Assembly: GCF_004335015.1 (NCBI RefSeq) | Contig: NZ_RQRU01000001.1 | Location: 744,001 to 808,000 of the forward strand | Direction of reading: 5' to 3' | From: Psychrobacter pygoscelis | GTDB taxonomy: Bacteria; Pseudomonadota; Gammaproteobacteria; Pseudomonadales; Moraxellaceae | DNA: 64,000 nucleotides | Part shown: positions 18,154-27,214 of the stretch, one piece after another | Layout of the letters: every line of letters starts with the position of its first letter | How positions within the stretch are numbered: position 1 is the first letter of the stretch | Notes under the pieces: generated by a model | Seen by the model: the letters and a program-made list of their open reading frames with translations, nothing else | What the model was told of the DNA's origin: nothing | Databases searched by the model: none | Made by a program: the position numbers and the translations under genes

Positions 18154-20037
18154 TCAGACTGAGGGGTGAGCGGCCCTAGCAATTTCATACTGATCTATAT
18201 CATCGGTTCGAAGAATATTCTTTTGTAATACGAGCCGGTTCTGATGGCTACCAATTCGCAAGACAACCTGATCACCTTCCTTGAAAGAATATCGCGCCAT
18301 AATGAGACTGGGCTTGGTGTTGAGATCAAGATCGCCTGCGAGCAATAACCCCGCCACAAAATTTTGCCGTCGTCCATCGTTGCTCTCTAAGCGAATACCG
18401 CAAGCAGTGACGTTCACTCCCAGCACCTTGCCCCCTGCTTCTAACTGCCCTTGACTGGTATCAATCCAACGAACGATGCCAAGCTCCCACCTGATAGGGG
18501 ATGGCGCTCCATCACTTGACTGGGTTTCACTTGGCGTCTGGCTTTGAATGGCAAAAAGGCTCATGACTTGTAAGATTGGTACTGCTTCGCGATTAAGATC
18601 CAGTGCTTTTTTGCTAAAGTCTGAGTCTGAAAACAGCCAATTGGCTTCTGAACCATCTCTTAGCTGCAAAATATCAGCCGTCTCTTTTCCTCTTGCTTGA
18701 TGGTCCATGTCAACGCTAGAAACTTGCTTGGTACGAAAGCGATAGCCCGAGACACTTTGATCAAGCAGACTCACCTCGACAATGATCTCCGAGGATGCTC
18801 GATCGGTTTGGACATAACCTTTAGGCTGACAGTTAGTCGGCAGCTCTTTTTGATGAATCAAATCGCCAAGCGAGCGTCCACCTGCGATATGGTAGTGAAT
18901 TTGATGAAAACCAGTGAACAAGGTAGTAGCGTGACTTATTTTGCTTCTTGGCTCCGTTCGACGCTGAGAACTGAAATATTGGTGCTGTAAAGATAATAGT
19001 GCCTTTTCACTTAATCGCAGCTCAAGTAGCACCTCTCTTTGATCATTCGGCACTATCTGACTCTGCTGCTTTAAATAGTCCATTAGCGGTATCAATTCAA
19101 TAAATAGACATTGATATTGGTCATCATAAGGGTTGATAGCAGTCGTCGGATTCAAATATTCAGGACCGGCATCACTACCGAGATTGACAAAGAACCGAGT
19201 CTTTGATTGTGGCAGGAGACTGGCTGAAATATAGCTGGACCACTTTGGCAAGATGCGATTAATGGCAATAATATCTTGGCGTCTGTAAGTCGCAAGGTTT
19301 AATAGCGCCGCCAGACAGACTTGGCAATATAACTTATGAATGCTAGACGCCTGCTTGGATAAGCTGTGACGACTCAAGTCAACATTGGCTATATCGCCTT
19401 TTACTGCCAGTAAATATAATTGATTAAGCTGCCGCCACACTATAGCTATCGGCTTTTGGTAAGCAAAAGCGAATTCTAACAACAGCTTTTGGTAGCTTAA
19501 TATTTCTCCATAGATGGCAATTGCCAGATGATTCGATGGTACCTTAGGCCGAGCTAGCAGCTGTCGCCAAGAGGCTTTACGATTGGTCTCTACAGGCTCA
19601 GTGGACTCTTGAAGCCGCTCTACCACCCCATTAAATACCAAAGCGCTCAAATAATATAAAGACCTGACTTGCTCTGATGTTTGCAGCTGATCCGGATTTA
19701 ATGGACCTATTTCATATTGATATGTATTGCGTAACTGCGCCGCCACACGCTCTATGACTATGAATAAATTAGTCATAAGCTTAAGGCGTTGGCTATCTTT
19801 TATTTGTGCCACTACCAACTCGCCCAAAGTTGTCTTTATTTGCACGCATTGTTCTAATACATCGTACGCACTCAAGTTATTGATCCACTCATCAATATAC
19901 TTGCCATTTTGACCAATATGACGGAATGAAAGAGCTTGAAGCTTAGGAGGTTCTGCCAGATATTTTGTAAATGTAGACGGCGCTATCATAGGGACTCTTG
20001 GTATCCATTTTAGAGTAGTGGCTATCCTAAAAGCCAA
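18154..20037 (-). CDS. Large hypothetical protein, possibly with a PilZ-like C-terminal domain
   Basis: 627 residues, soluble, no signal peptide. I do not recognise it with certainty. The N-terminal two thirds are mainly helical, for example LVVAQIKDSQRLKLMTNLF. The C-terminus is a beta-rich module that includes WELGIVRWI and NVTACGIRL (about residue 541). The latter fits the N-x-S/T-x-x-G pattern of PilZ domains, but no clear RxxxR partner motif was found at the expected spacing. Its position upstream of the FimX-like gene on the same strand (296-bp gap) would suit a c-di-GMP or pilus role. That is inference. The start at 20037 is the first ATG; a later one is possible. Confidence 0.6.
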   Translation of the reverse strand: MAFRIATTLKWIPRVPMIAPSTFTKYLAEPPKLQALSFRHIGQNGKYIDEWINNLSAYDVLEQCVQIKTTLGELVVAQIKDSQRLKLMTNLFIVIERVAAQLRNTYQYEIGPLNPDQLQTSEQVRSLYYLSALVFNGVVERLQESTEPVETNRKASWRQLLARPKVPSNHLAIAIYGEILSYQKLLLEFAFAYQKPIAIVWRQLNQLYLLAVKGDIANVDLSRHSLSKQASSIHKLYCQVCLAALLNLATYRRQDIIAINRILPKWSSYISASLLPQSKTRFFVNLGSDAGPEYLNPTTAINPYDDQYQCLFIELIPLMDYLKQQSQIVPNDQREVLLELRLSEKALLSLQHQYFSSQRRTEPRSKISHATTLFTGFHQIHYHIAGGRSLGDLIHQKELPTNCQPKGYVQTDRASSEIIVEVSLLDQSVSGYRFRTKQVSSVDMDHQARGKETADILQLRDGSEANWLFSDSDFSKKALDLNREAVPILQVMSLFAIQSQTPSETQSSDGAPSPIRWELGIVRWIDTSQGQLEAGGKVLGVNVTACGIRLESNDGRRQNFVAGLLLAGDLDLNTKPSLIMARYSFKEGDQVVLRIGSHQNRLVLQKNILRTDDIDQYEIARAAHPSV

Positions 20038-20189
20038 TCAATCGGTGAATAGCTAATTGAGGCTGTAGAATCGCCATTTTAAATACTACTACCCTACCGA
20101 GCCTCTGATTTATAAGCAATACCTTAAATCTGTTAATACGACGGCTTATCATAGTCACTGCTATGGGTAGCCATGCCTTAAAGACCACT

Positions 20190-20232
20190 AAAAATACCCC
20201 CTAGCCAGTCAATATGTACCGATCACTGGCTA
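20190..20232 (-). terminator. Terminator downstream of epmB
   Basis: CTAGCCAGT (20201-20209) pairs with ACTGGCTAG (20224-20232) across 14 nt. Read on the minus strand the stem is followed by GGGGGTATTTTTAG, giving a T-run. It lies 57 bp after the epmB stop. Confidence 0.65.
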
Positions 20233-20288
20233 GCGGCTGTTAAATCGGATTGACTATAGCGACAATGATTGACAATAATTCGACAATA

Positions 20289-21296
20289 TTAATCCGCTTG
20301 GTAAATATCAATGGGGGTTTTAAAGGCGAAGTTTGGCAGCTCACGGACCAACTTAGGCACTAGATATCCCGGTAACTTACTTAATAGCTGCCAATAAAGA
20401 GTAATGGCTTGCTGCTCATCACAGTCAAAATGCGCAGCACCCGCTACTTTATCCAAAACATGCAGATAATACGGCAATACCCCAGCAGCAAATAGGCGAT
20501 GGCTTAATGCCACTTGCGTCTCCACCTGATCATTGATACCTGCCAGCAAGACTGTTTGATTTAATAAGGTAACGCCGATTTGTTTGAGTCGCTGTAAATA
20601 CTGAGCCGTATTATCGTCAATCTCATTAGCATGGTTACAGTGAATGACCATCACCAGTTGGCAACGGCTTTGGGCCAATCGCTGCAATAACTCTGCATCA
20701 ATACGCTCTGGTATCACCAAAGGTAGCCGTGTATGTAAGCGGATGGTCGTCAGCTGAGGTATAGCTTCAAGACAATCTAGCCAAGCAAATAGTCGCCGGT
20801 TACTGATGCTCAGTGGGTCGCCACCACTGAGTATAACCTCATTAATATCAGGGTTATCGCTGATATAATCTACGATAGCCTCTTGCTCTTTACTCGTTGG
20901 TAGATTAGCACCATAATCAAAATGTTGGCGAAAGCAATACCGACAATGGATTGCACAGGCCCCGGTAATGGTCAGGAGCACCCGCGATTGGTATTTGTGC
21001 AGTAGTCCCTTGATTGGGTTGTGCGCATTCTCAGCCAAAGGGTCTTGAGTATAGCCACTGACACTGATTTGCTCCTCCGCTGTGGGCAGTACTTGGCGTA
21101 GTAAAGGATCATTGGCATCACCAGCCTGCATCTTGTTGACGAACGCTCGCGGTACTCTAAGACCAAAGTTATCTGGCACGATGACTGATAGCTCAGAGCG
21201 CTCTAACTTAAGTAGGCTTAATAATTCATCTACTGAGGTAATGGCAGTGGATAATTGCGTTTGCCAGTTTTTTTGTGTGATTAAATGGTTTATCAT
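20289..21296 (-). CDS. epmB: EF-P beta-lysylation protein EpmB (lysine 2,3-aminomutase)
   Basis: 335 residues. The radical SAM cluster motif is CAIHCRYCFRQHF (near residue 115-127), the CX3CX2C of lysine 2,3-aminomutases. SAM- and PLP-binding patterns are also seen: VILSGGDPLSISN, and a lysine in the C-terminal HVLDKVAGAAHF. In E. coli EpmB converts lysine to (R)-beta-lysine, which EpmA attaches to EF-P. The short length and the lack of the extended C-terminus fit EpmB, not clostridial KamA. The substrate protein gene efp lies divergent, 316 bp away. EpmA is not in this window. Identification is firm. Confidence 0.93.
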   Translation of the reverse strand: MINHLITQKNWQTQLSTAITSVDELLSLLKLERSELSVIVPDNFGLRVPRAFVNKMQAGDANDPLLRQVLPTAEEQISVSGYTQDPLAENAHNPIKGLLHKYQSRVLLTITGACAIHCRYCFRQHFDYGANLPTSKEQEAIVDYISDNPDINEVILSGGDPLSISNRRLFAWLDCLEAIPQLTTIRLHTRLPLVIPERIDAELLQRLAQSRCQLVMVIHCNHANEIDDNTAQYLQRLKQIGVTLLNQTVLLAGINDQVETQVALSHRLFAAGVLPYYLHVLDKVAGAAHFDCDEQQAITLYWQLLSKLPGYLVPKLVRELPNFAFKTPIDIYQAD

Positions 21297-21612
21297 GGCA
21301 GCCTAAATGCGTTTAAAAATCGTCATTATATAGACCAGTCATGCGATAGTGAACCTAGCATTACTCTGACTTGTAGATACTGAGCTAATCTAGCGGCATT
21401 TGAGGTACTTAAGCTTAATATCGTTACCAACCTATAAATTAAGGTAGAGACTAGCGGCTTATAAAAGGTTTACCGTTGACCTCAATATCGACGTGACAAT
21501 ACTAAGGTTAGGAAGATGCGTGAAGCGTCGCTATCACGCAGTAACGATGACGATGGCGCAGGGTTATATTGGATGACCGGCGCCTCTCAAAATTGAAAAT
21601 TAGGAGTGTAGT
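21297..21612. other. Divergent control region between epmB and efp
   Basis: 316 bp without a gene. The strong AGGAG ribosome binding site of efp is at its right end (21603-21607). No Fur-like box, clear sigma-70 pair or repeat of the dispersed family was seen. Confidence 0.5.
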
Positions 21613-22185
21613 GTGGCAACTTTTTCTACCAATGAATTTAAAGCAGGCCTCAAAGTAATGCTCGATGGCAACCCCTGCTCTATCATCGAAAACGAGTTTG
21701 TAAAGCCAGGTAAAGGGCAAGCGTTTAACCGCGTTAAGCTACGTAATCTTCGCACAGGCAAAGTACTAGAGCAGACTTTTAAATCAGGGGATAGCTTAGA
21801 GGCAGCCGATGTCTTAGACACCGAGATGAATTATCTCTATAACGATGGCGAGTTTTGGCACTTTATGCACCCAGAAACTTTTGAGCAGTTGCAAGCTGAT
21901 GCCACCGCCATGGGTGATACACCGCAATGGTTAAAAGAAAATAGCAATGAATTATGTACGATTACGCTATTTAACGGTGTGCCATTATCTGTCACTGCAC
22001 CAAACTTCGTTGAATTAGAAATTACTGAGACTGATCCTGGCGTGCGCGGTGATACCTCTGGTGGTGGCGGCAAACCTGCTACTCTAGAGACCGGCGCTGT
22101 AGTACGAGTTCCTCTTTTTGTACAGCAAGGAGAAGTGGTACGAGTAGATACGCGAACTGGTGATTATCAAACTCGGGTAAACTAA
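21613..22185 (+). CDS. efp: Translation elongation factor P
   Basis: 190 residues starting at a GTG, preceded by AGGAG at 6-8 nt. Three beta-barrel domains of the EF-P family are present: KOW-like domain 1 (1-65), domain II (66-126) and the C-terminal OB domain with [16 protein letters not shown]. The lysine that receives beta-lysine is K34 in [15 protein letters not shown] binds near the ribosomal E site and rescues polyproline stalls. The neighbour epmB provides the beta-lysine, so the modification route is visible here. A typical terminator follows. Confidence 0.97.
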   Translation: MATFSTNEFKAGLKVMLDGNPCSIIENEFVKPGKGQAFNRVKLRNLRTGKVLEQTFKSGDSLEAADVLDTEMNYLYNDGEFWHFMHPETFEQLQADATAMGDTPQWLKENSNELCTITLFNGVPLSVTAPNFVELEITETDPGVRGDTSGGGGKPATLETGAVVRVPLFVQQGEVVRVDTRTGDYQTRVN

Positions 22186-22231
22186 GCAGCCACTGAACCT
22201 AGGCTGTCTTACTTTTTGATTGATAGTTCTG

Positions 22232-22274
22232 ACTGGTAATAATTGTTGATATGACAATCATTACCAGTTTTTTT
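22232..22274 (+). terminator. Rho-independent terminator of efp
   Basis: ACTGGTAATAATTGT pairs with ACAATCATTACCAGT around TGATATG, with a run of seven Ts immediately after. It lies 47 bp past the efp stop. Confidence 0.9.
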
Positions 22275-22362
22275 ATGCGCATTTTATGCTTTATGATAGC
22301 TTTTATGGCTTGTCTTTTATAATCTGAAGTTTAGAAGACGTTAAATTGAGCAGACGTTGAAT

Positions 22363-24213
22363 TTAAGAGACATTGCTATCTTGCGCTTCTTTTTGCTTTC
22401 GCCCGACAGTAAGCCAGTACTGAATCAATGCGTTAAGCTGCTCTTTATTAAAGGGTTTAGTACAGTAGTCCTGCATCCCCGCTGCCAAGTATTTGTCACG
22501 CTCACCATCCATCGCATTAGCCGTCAGGGCAATAATTGGCGGTAGCCTATCCTGACTATATTGCGTATAAAGCTGCTGAGTCGCCTCTACCCCATCTAAT
22601 ATTGGCATATGATGATCCATCAAGATAATATCATAGCTATCTGGATTAGCCGCAAAAGTCTCAATGGCTTTCTTACCATCTGTGACATGGGTCACACGGT
22701 GACCACCAAACTCCAAGGCTTTTTTGGCAATCATGGCATTGACGGTATCGTCTTCTACCAACAAGACATGACCAGTATGCTTAGGAGCATCATTCGCTGT
22801 CTCTGGCAAGCTATTATTAGCGGTTGTACCTGTATTCGCGCCACTACTAGTGCTTGAATCATCAGCTAAATCTTTCAGTATCGGCTTATCGTTTGCACGC
22901 GGGTCTGGTGCGTCTGCCTGAAACTCAGCAGCCGTTAATAATGGTAATGGCAGCAAGATAGTGAATGTTGAACCTTCTCCAACCTGACTGTCTACCCAAA
23001 TGTGACCGCCCATATGACTAACCAGCGCTTTACACACTGACAGTCCTAATCCAGTACCGCCATATAAGCGATGTGTCGATTGATCCGCTTGATTATACGC
23101 ATCAAATATGGCGGCTAGTGACTCAGCTTCAATGCCCACCCCAGTATCATTCACTTGTAAGCATAAGGTCATCTCATCCTGATTTATGCTATCGGCTACC
23201 ACACCTTCTTTAAAAAACCGCTGTTCGGGCTGCTCTGATATCGGAGTGACAGAGATATAAACTTCACCACCATCATCTGTAAATTTGATAGCATTATTGA
23301 CCAGATTGGCCAATATCTGCTTCAACCGTACAGGATCGCCCTTTACAAAGGGTGTTAGCGTCTCTGAATAACGGTAGCTCAACTGTAGATTGCGCTTATG
23401 TGCTTTACTCTTAAAGAGCCTAATAACTTCCTCACATAAGTCAGCTAAGTTCATTGGCACAGCGTCTACCGTCATCTTTCCTGACTCAACCTTAGATAAA
23501 TCCAAGATATCATTGATAATAGCCAATAGGTGCGTCGTCGATTCCTGAAGGTGACAAACATAGTCTTGCTGCTCAGCCGTCAATGGCGTTTCATTAAGCA
23601 TGTCAACCATCCCAATGATGCCATTCATAGGAGTACGAATCTCATGACTCATATTGGCTAGGAATTTCGACTTCATGATATTGGCTTGCTTAGCCAAACG
23701 TTGATTCTTTTGTAGGCGCAGGGCATCACTTGCAATAACCGCGAATTTGGCCAACTGCGCGGCTTTTTTATGACCAAAGTCATAGCGAGGTTGGGTATCG
23801 AGCAGACACAAGGAGCCTAGACGAAAGGTTTGGTTATCTTCAAACAATAAAATAGGTGCGCCCGCATAAAAGCGCAAAAAAGGCGCGCCCTTCACCAGCG
23901 GATTATTAGCAAAGCGCTCATCTTGACTTAGATCATAAACCATGAATACATCGTCTGATAGCACGGTGTAGTTGCAAATAGCGGCTTCACGGGTGGTCGT
24001 ACATGTATCCCCTAGACCATGCGGTGATTTGAGATACTGGGTGTTCTCATCCATAAAGGTGATTGTCACCATGGGCATGTCAAAGAATAACTTCACCAGC
24101 TCAGTTAGACGCTCAAAAGCTGGATCGTCATTATTATTTAAGACTTGATACTCGTGAAGTTTGGCAATGCGCTCAGCTTCATTATTGGCGACAGGATAAG
24201 TGAGTGTGCCCAA
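22363..24213 (-). CDS. GAF-domain hybrid sensor histidine kinase
   Basis: 616 residues, no transmembrane helix. A GAF domain (about 20-165) is followed by HisKA with [17 protein letters not shown] (His near 190). The HATPase domain has [19 protein letters not shown] (N box), [11 protein letters not shown] (G1) and [19 protein letters not shown] (G2). A Thr/Ser/Asn-rich linker (about 430-470) leads to a receiver domain with [13 protein letters not shown], the phosphoacceptor aspartate. It is therefore a soluble hybrid kinase that would pass phosphate to its own receiver or onwards through an Hpt protein. No response regulator gene with DNA-binding domain lies beside it. Signal and targets cannot be read from sequence. 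The 139-bp spacer upstream separates it from tcdA. Confidence 0.9.
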   Translation of the reverse strand: MGTLTYPVANNEAERIAKLHEYQVLNNNDDPAFERLTELVKLFFDMPMVTITFMDENTQYLKSPHGLGDTCTTTREAAICNYTVLSDDVFMVYDLSQDERFANNPLVKGAPFLRFYAGAPILLFEDNQTFRLGSLCLLDTQPRYDFGHKKAAQLAKFAVIASDALRLQKNQRLAKQANIMKSKFLANMSHEIRTPMNGIIGMVDMLNETPLTAEQQDYVCHLQESTTHLLAIINDILDLSKVESGKMTVDAVPMNLADLCEEVIRLFKSKAHKRNLQLSYRYSETLTPFVKGDPVRLKQILANLVNNAIKFTDDGGEVYISVTPISEQPEQRFFKEGVVADSINQDEMTLCLQVNDTGVGIEAESLAAIFDAYNQADQSTHRLYGGTGLGLSVCKALVSHMGGHIWVDSQVGEGSTFTILLPLPLLTAAEFQADAPDPRANDKPILKDLADDSSTSSGANTGTTANNSLPETANDAPKHTGHVLLVEDDTVNAMIAKKALEFGGHRVTHVTDGKKAIETFAANPDSYDIILMDHHMPILDGVEATQQLYTQYSQDRLPPIIALTANAMDGERDKYLAAGMQDYCTKPFNKEQLNALIQYWLTVGRKQKEAQDSNVS

Positions 24214-24353
24214 AGGGACCTCCTAAATTAATCTTACAACCTCATAAATGGCGCAAACAATACATCGCACATCTGATATTTAACAAGGCTCATCAATACA
24301 AAAGTAACGATACAGAAACCAGCAACCTAACTTACTGAACTAAGTTACTGACT

Positions 24354-25169
24354 TTACTTACTAATAATCTTCAGTGCTTCACTAACCATAATCATAGCCA
24401 CTACCGAGGTGACCGCCACTGCTGAGCCATAGCCACCACAGTGAAGGCCACCGACTGGACATTCGCTCTTTGCCTTAAGAGTAATCGGTGGCTGGATCGA
24501 GTAGACACAGCGAATACCAAACTTATCTTTTAGCTCAGTATTGATACCCTTTTCATGACGCAGCTTACTACGTAGCCGTGCCAGCAGAGGGTCTTGAAAA
24601 GTATCTTTTAAGTCGCTAACCGTGACTTGTAGCGGGTCGGTCTTTCCTCCCGCCCCACCAGCGCAGATTAACTTTAACTTATGAAAGCGGCAATGGAGGG
24701 CAATAGCGAGCTTAGCAGCCATATCATCAACGCAGTCAAGTATGACGAGCTGCTGACCATTGTCACGCGCTTGTTTAGCACTGTGCCGACTGGGCAATAA
24801 GGTAGCGACATTATCAGGGGTCAAAAAGTCATCCACTAAATTTAGTGTGACATGGGGGTTAATCTCGCGAATTCTCTGCGCCATTGCTTCAATCTTACTT
24901 TGTCCAAAGGTGCTGTCCAATGCTGGCAGCTGCCGATTGACATTAGAGGCGACGAGGATATCTAAATCAATGAGGGTAATATGACCAACGCCTGTCCGAG
25001 CCAGACCCTCTGCGGCCCAAGAGCCCACGCCGCCGACGCCTATTACCACTACGTGAGCGCGCTCAAACGCCGTTAGCCCCTCAGCGCCATATAGACTTTG
25101 CGTACCTTGAAAGCGGCGCTGGTACTGAGTGTTATCTTCTGTCGATGTGTTATCGGCAATTACTGACAT
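24354..25169 (-). CDS. tcdA: tRNA threonylcarbamoyladenosine dehydratase TcdA
   Basis: 271 residues, E1/ThiF/MoeB-like fold. The nucleotide-binding motif is VVIGVGGVGSWAAEGLARTG. The usual TcdA elements DIDILVASNVNRQLPAL-type (seen as LDILVASNVNRQ) and GQSKIEAMAQRIREINPH follow. TcdA uses ATP to cyclise t6A at tRNA position 37 to ct6A. Length agrees with E. coli TcdA (268). It lies alone between the hybrid kinase and tatD, all on the minus strand. Also relevant: tsaB, for t6A synthesis, is at 61987-62685, so two genes of the same tRNA modification route are present. Confident. Confidence 0.93.
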   Translation of the reverse strand: MSVIADNTSTEDNTQYQRRFQGTQSLYGAEGLTAFERAHVVVIGVGGVGSWAAEGLARTGVGHITLIDLDILVASNVNRQLPALDSTFGQSKIEAMAQRIREINPHVTLNLVDDFLTPDNVATLLPSRHSAKQARDNGQQLVILDCVDDMAAKLAIALHCRFHKLKLICAGGAGGKTDPLQVTVSDLKDTFQDPLLARLRSKLRHEKGINTELKDKFGIRCVYSIQPPITLKAKSECPVGGLHCGGYGSAVAVTSVVAMIMVSEALKIISK

Positions 25170-25298
25170 GCGAAGTTCTAATCCTGTTATCGCTACCTTT
25201 TACTGACCACTAAAGATAGGTTAATTTATAATCTATTCAATCAAAGTCGAGGCTAATATACGCTTTGGTCCGTAGAGCAGCTTAAGTCATCGCTATGG

Positions 25299-26378
25299 TT
25301 AATCCAGTGGATAATGCCACGCTACTTTTAAAGCCTCACAGCTATTTTGCCATAGTTGCTGTGCTAGAGTATCTAAAGGGACAGCAAGCAGCTCACTCAA
25401 AGTGGCTAAAACATATGTTAAGTGCGCGGGAGTATTACGCTGAGGGTGAGCTACCGTATTTAAGCTGTTAGCCCCGTCGCTCTCATTACTCAAGACGTTC
25501 TCATTAGTGCTTCGCGACTGCTCATCACTCTGATCGATAAGGGGAAGCATATCTGGGCAATCTGTCTCGATGACCAGACACGACAACCCATAGCTATCGA
25601 CAGCAGCGCTAATGGCCCGCCGTAGTTTTTTAGCATTTGGATTAGTGACTTGACCGGTGACCCCCAACTTGAATCCTAGCTTTACAAAGGCCTTGGCTTC
25701 TTGCTCACCACCACTAAAGCTATGAGCAATGCCACCGAGTTTATGGGCATCGTAAGCATGATTTTTAAGAATTTTTAGACAGTCTGCATGCGCTTTTCGA
25801 ATATGCAATAACACTGGTAAACCATGTGCTACCGCCATATCTAACTGTGATATAAAATAGCGTTTTTGCTTCTCATACACACTAGGCTGCTTCATCTGCG
25901 CGGTATAGGTATCCAACCCAATCTCTCCAATCGCTATAATATCTGAACGCTGGCTAAGCGTAGTCGCTAGATACTGCAAATCGTCTTCATCATGCGATTC
26001 GATATAAAACGGATGTAACCCTAGAGCAATATGCGCTTGTAGCCTGTCTTGAGGTTGGCTTTGAAGGTCATGTTGAGGATCGTATTGAAAGTCGTATTGA
26101 GTATATTGTAAACAACTATCTTGAGTATTGTTGCGCAGATCAGCTACTGCGACCTTTGCCGTGCCTTTTGAGTTAATCTCTGCCTGCACATCATACAGCC
26201 GTGAAAAATACTGCCGAACATACCCAATCAATAATAGATGACGCACACCGACTGACTGTGCCTGCGCCATCTGCACTATTCTATCAGGCAAAAATACAGG
26301 GTCATCAAAATGCGTATGGGTATCGATGAGCGGATAGCACCCCTCATAAGGTGGAGAGACAATTCGGTTAGCAGTCAT
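25299..26378 (-). CDS. TatD-family metal-dependent hydrolase, enlarged
   Basis: 359 residues against about 260 in ordinary TatD enzymes. Metal-binding motifs are LIDTHTHFDDP (19-27), IAIGEIGLDTY, PVLLHIRKAH, GGIAHSFSGG and IETDCPDMLP. TatD proteins are 3'-5' deoxyribonucleases. The extra length comes from two inserts. One is Gln/Asp/Tyr-rich (about residues 88-113), encoded by imperfect short repeats at 26040-26115. The other is Ser/Asn-rich (about 290-318). Both lie between conserved blocks, so they are loop expansions and not a frameshift. The conserved core looks intact and active. Confidence 0.85.
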   Translation of the reverse strand: MTANRIVSPPYEGCYPLIDTHTHFDDPVFLPDRIVQMAQAQSVGVRHLLLIGYVRQYFSRLYDVQAEINSKGTAKVAVADLRNNTQDSCLQYTQYDFQYDPQHDLQSQPQDRLQAHIALGLHPFYIESHDEDDLQYLATTLSQRSDIIAIGEIGLDTYTAQMKQPSVYEKQKRYFISQLDMAVAHGLPVLLHIRKAHADCLKILKNHAYDAHKLGGIAHSFSGGEQEAKAFVKLGFKLGVTGQVTNPNAKKLRRAISAAVDSYGLSCLVIETDCPDMLPLIDQSDEQSRSTNENVLSNESDGANSLNTVAHPQRNTPAHLTYVLATLSELLAVPLDTLAQQLWQNSCEALKVAWHYPLD

Positions 26379-26710
26379 TATTAATCATAGTGATTATGGA
26401 TAAGCAGATAGGTGAGAATTTAAGACTAAGATATCTTAAATGCGTAAATCATGTAAATATTCAAAGTGATTGGCAAGCTAAGTATCGATAGTGAGCGAAG
26501 AATAAAGTAATAATAGCAATTATGCTACCAAAGTATGATGATTAAGGCCTATTTAATCAGCCTCAACGCTAAGCGAGAATCATACACAAAATATTATTAA
26601 AAAAACCGTTAAATAACTACCTTAAAAGAGTTTTGATAATACGTCAACCAACCACATGCTCCCCAATATCACCTTTAATTTCAAACCCATATAGCCGCCG
26701 CTATCCTATT

Positions 26711-26750
26711 AATAAGGCAAGCGCAAGTTTAATAAGGCAAGCGCAAGTTC
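26711..26750. repeat. Tandem duplication of a 20-bp unit
   Basis: AATAAGGCAAGCGCAAGTTT at 26711-26730 is repeated at 26731-26750 with one difference at the last base. It lies in the 420-bp gene-free stretch 26379-26798 between tatD and a small gene. I see nothing else of note there. Confidence 0.85.
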
Positions 26751-26798
26751 AATATAGGTAGCAATAAGCTTACTAGACTTATTCTACTTGTTAGCGCA

Positions 26799-26942
26799 CT
26801 AGGACGCTGATTTGTCCTCAGCAGATTTTGGCTGTTTAGACTTTGCTGACTCAATGTCTTGCGACTGCTTGCTGCTGCGTCTTGGGATCAATAATAAAGC
26901 CGCAGCGACTAATCCAAGCTTTAACCAACGCTTTTTAACCAT
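26799..26942 (-). CDS. Small membrane-anchored protein, 47 residues
   Basis: An ATG at 26942 is preceded on the minus strand by AAGGAGA with a 5-8 nt spacing, a strong ribosome binding site. The product is MVKKRWLKLGLVAAALLLIP followed by a basic, then polar Ser/Lys/Gln tail. It therefore has a positive N-terminus, one hydrophobic helix (about 8-20) and a charged tail. It has no lipobox. The function is unknown. It lies alone between tatD and gspD, on the same strand. The ribosome site and the organised composition make it more than a chance frame. Confidence 0.65.
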   Translation of the reverse strand: MVKKRWLKLGLVAAALLLIPRRSSKQSQDIESAKSKQPKSAEDKSAS

Positions 26943-27039
26943 GCCATTCTCCTTACTAGAAAGCTAGCGCCTATCAGAAAAGACGTCATGCAAATAAGCC
27001 CCACTGACGGCTGGTCACTCTTCATCTGTTCACTATTTA

Positions 27040-27139
27040 TATTGCAGCTTCATTATAAAAACAATACAGCGGTACTGCGATGAATTTGTCGCAGCCTCTA
27101 TCTTCATGCCCGCAGCAAGCCAGAAAAATTTATACCAGT
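27040..27139 (+). repeat. Copy B of the dispersed ~100-bp palindromic repeat
   Basis: It lies in the 272-bp spacer between the small gene and gspD. It begins with CTTCATTATAAAAACAATAC, then GTACTGCGATGAATTTGTCGC, and ends AGAAAAATTTATACCAGT. The outer arms are imperfect inverted repeats. It is downstream of gspD in its direction of transcription. Confidence 0.8.
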
Positions 27140-27214
27140 TGCGCATCAGATTACGATGACTCTGTTTTATTCAGACTCAACTATACTAACAATGATGCTG
27201 CAAAGCTTACCGCA

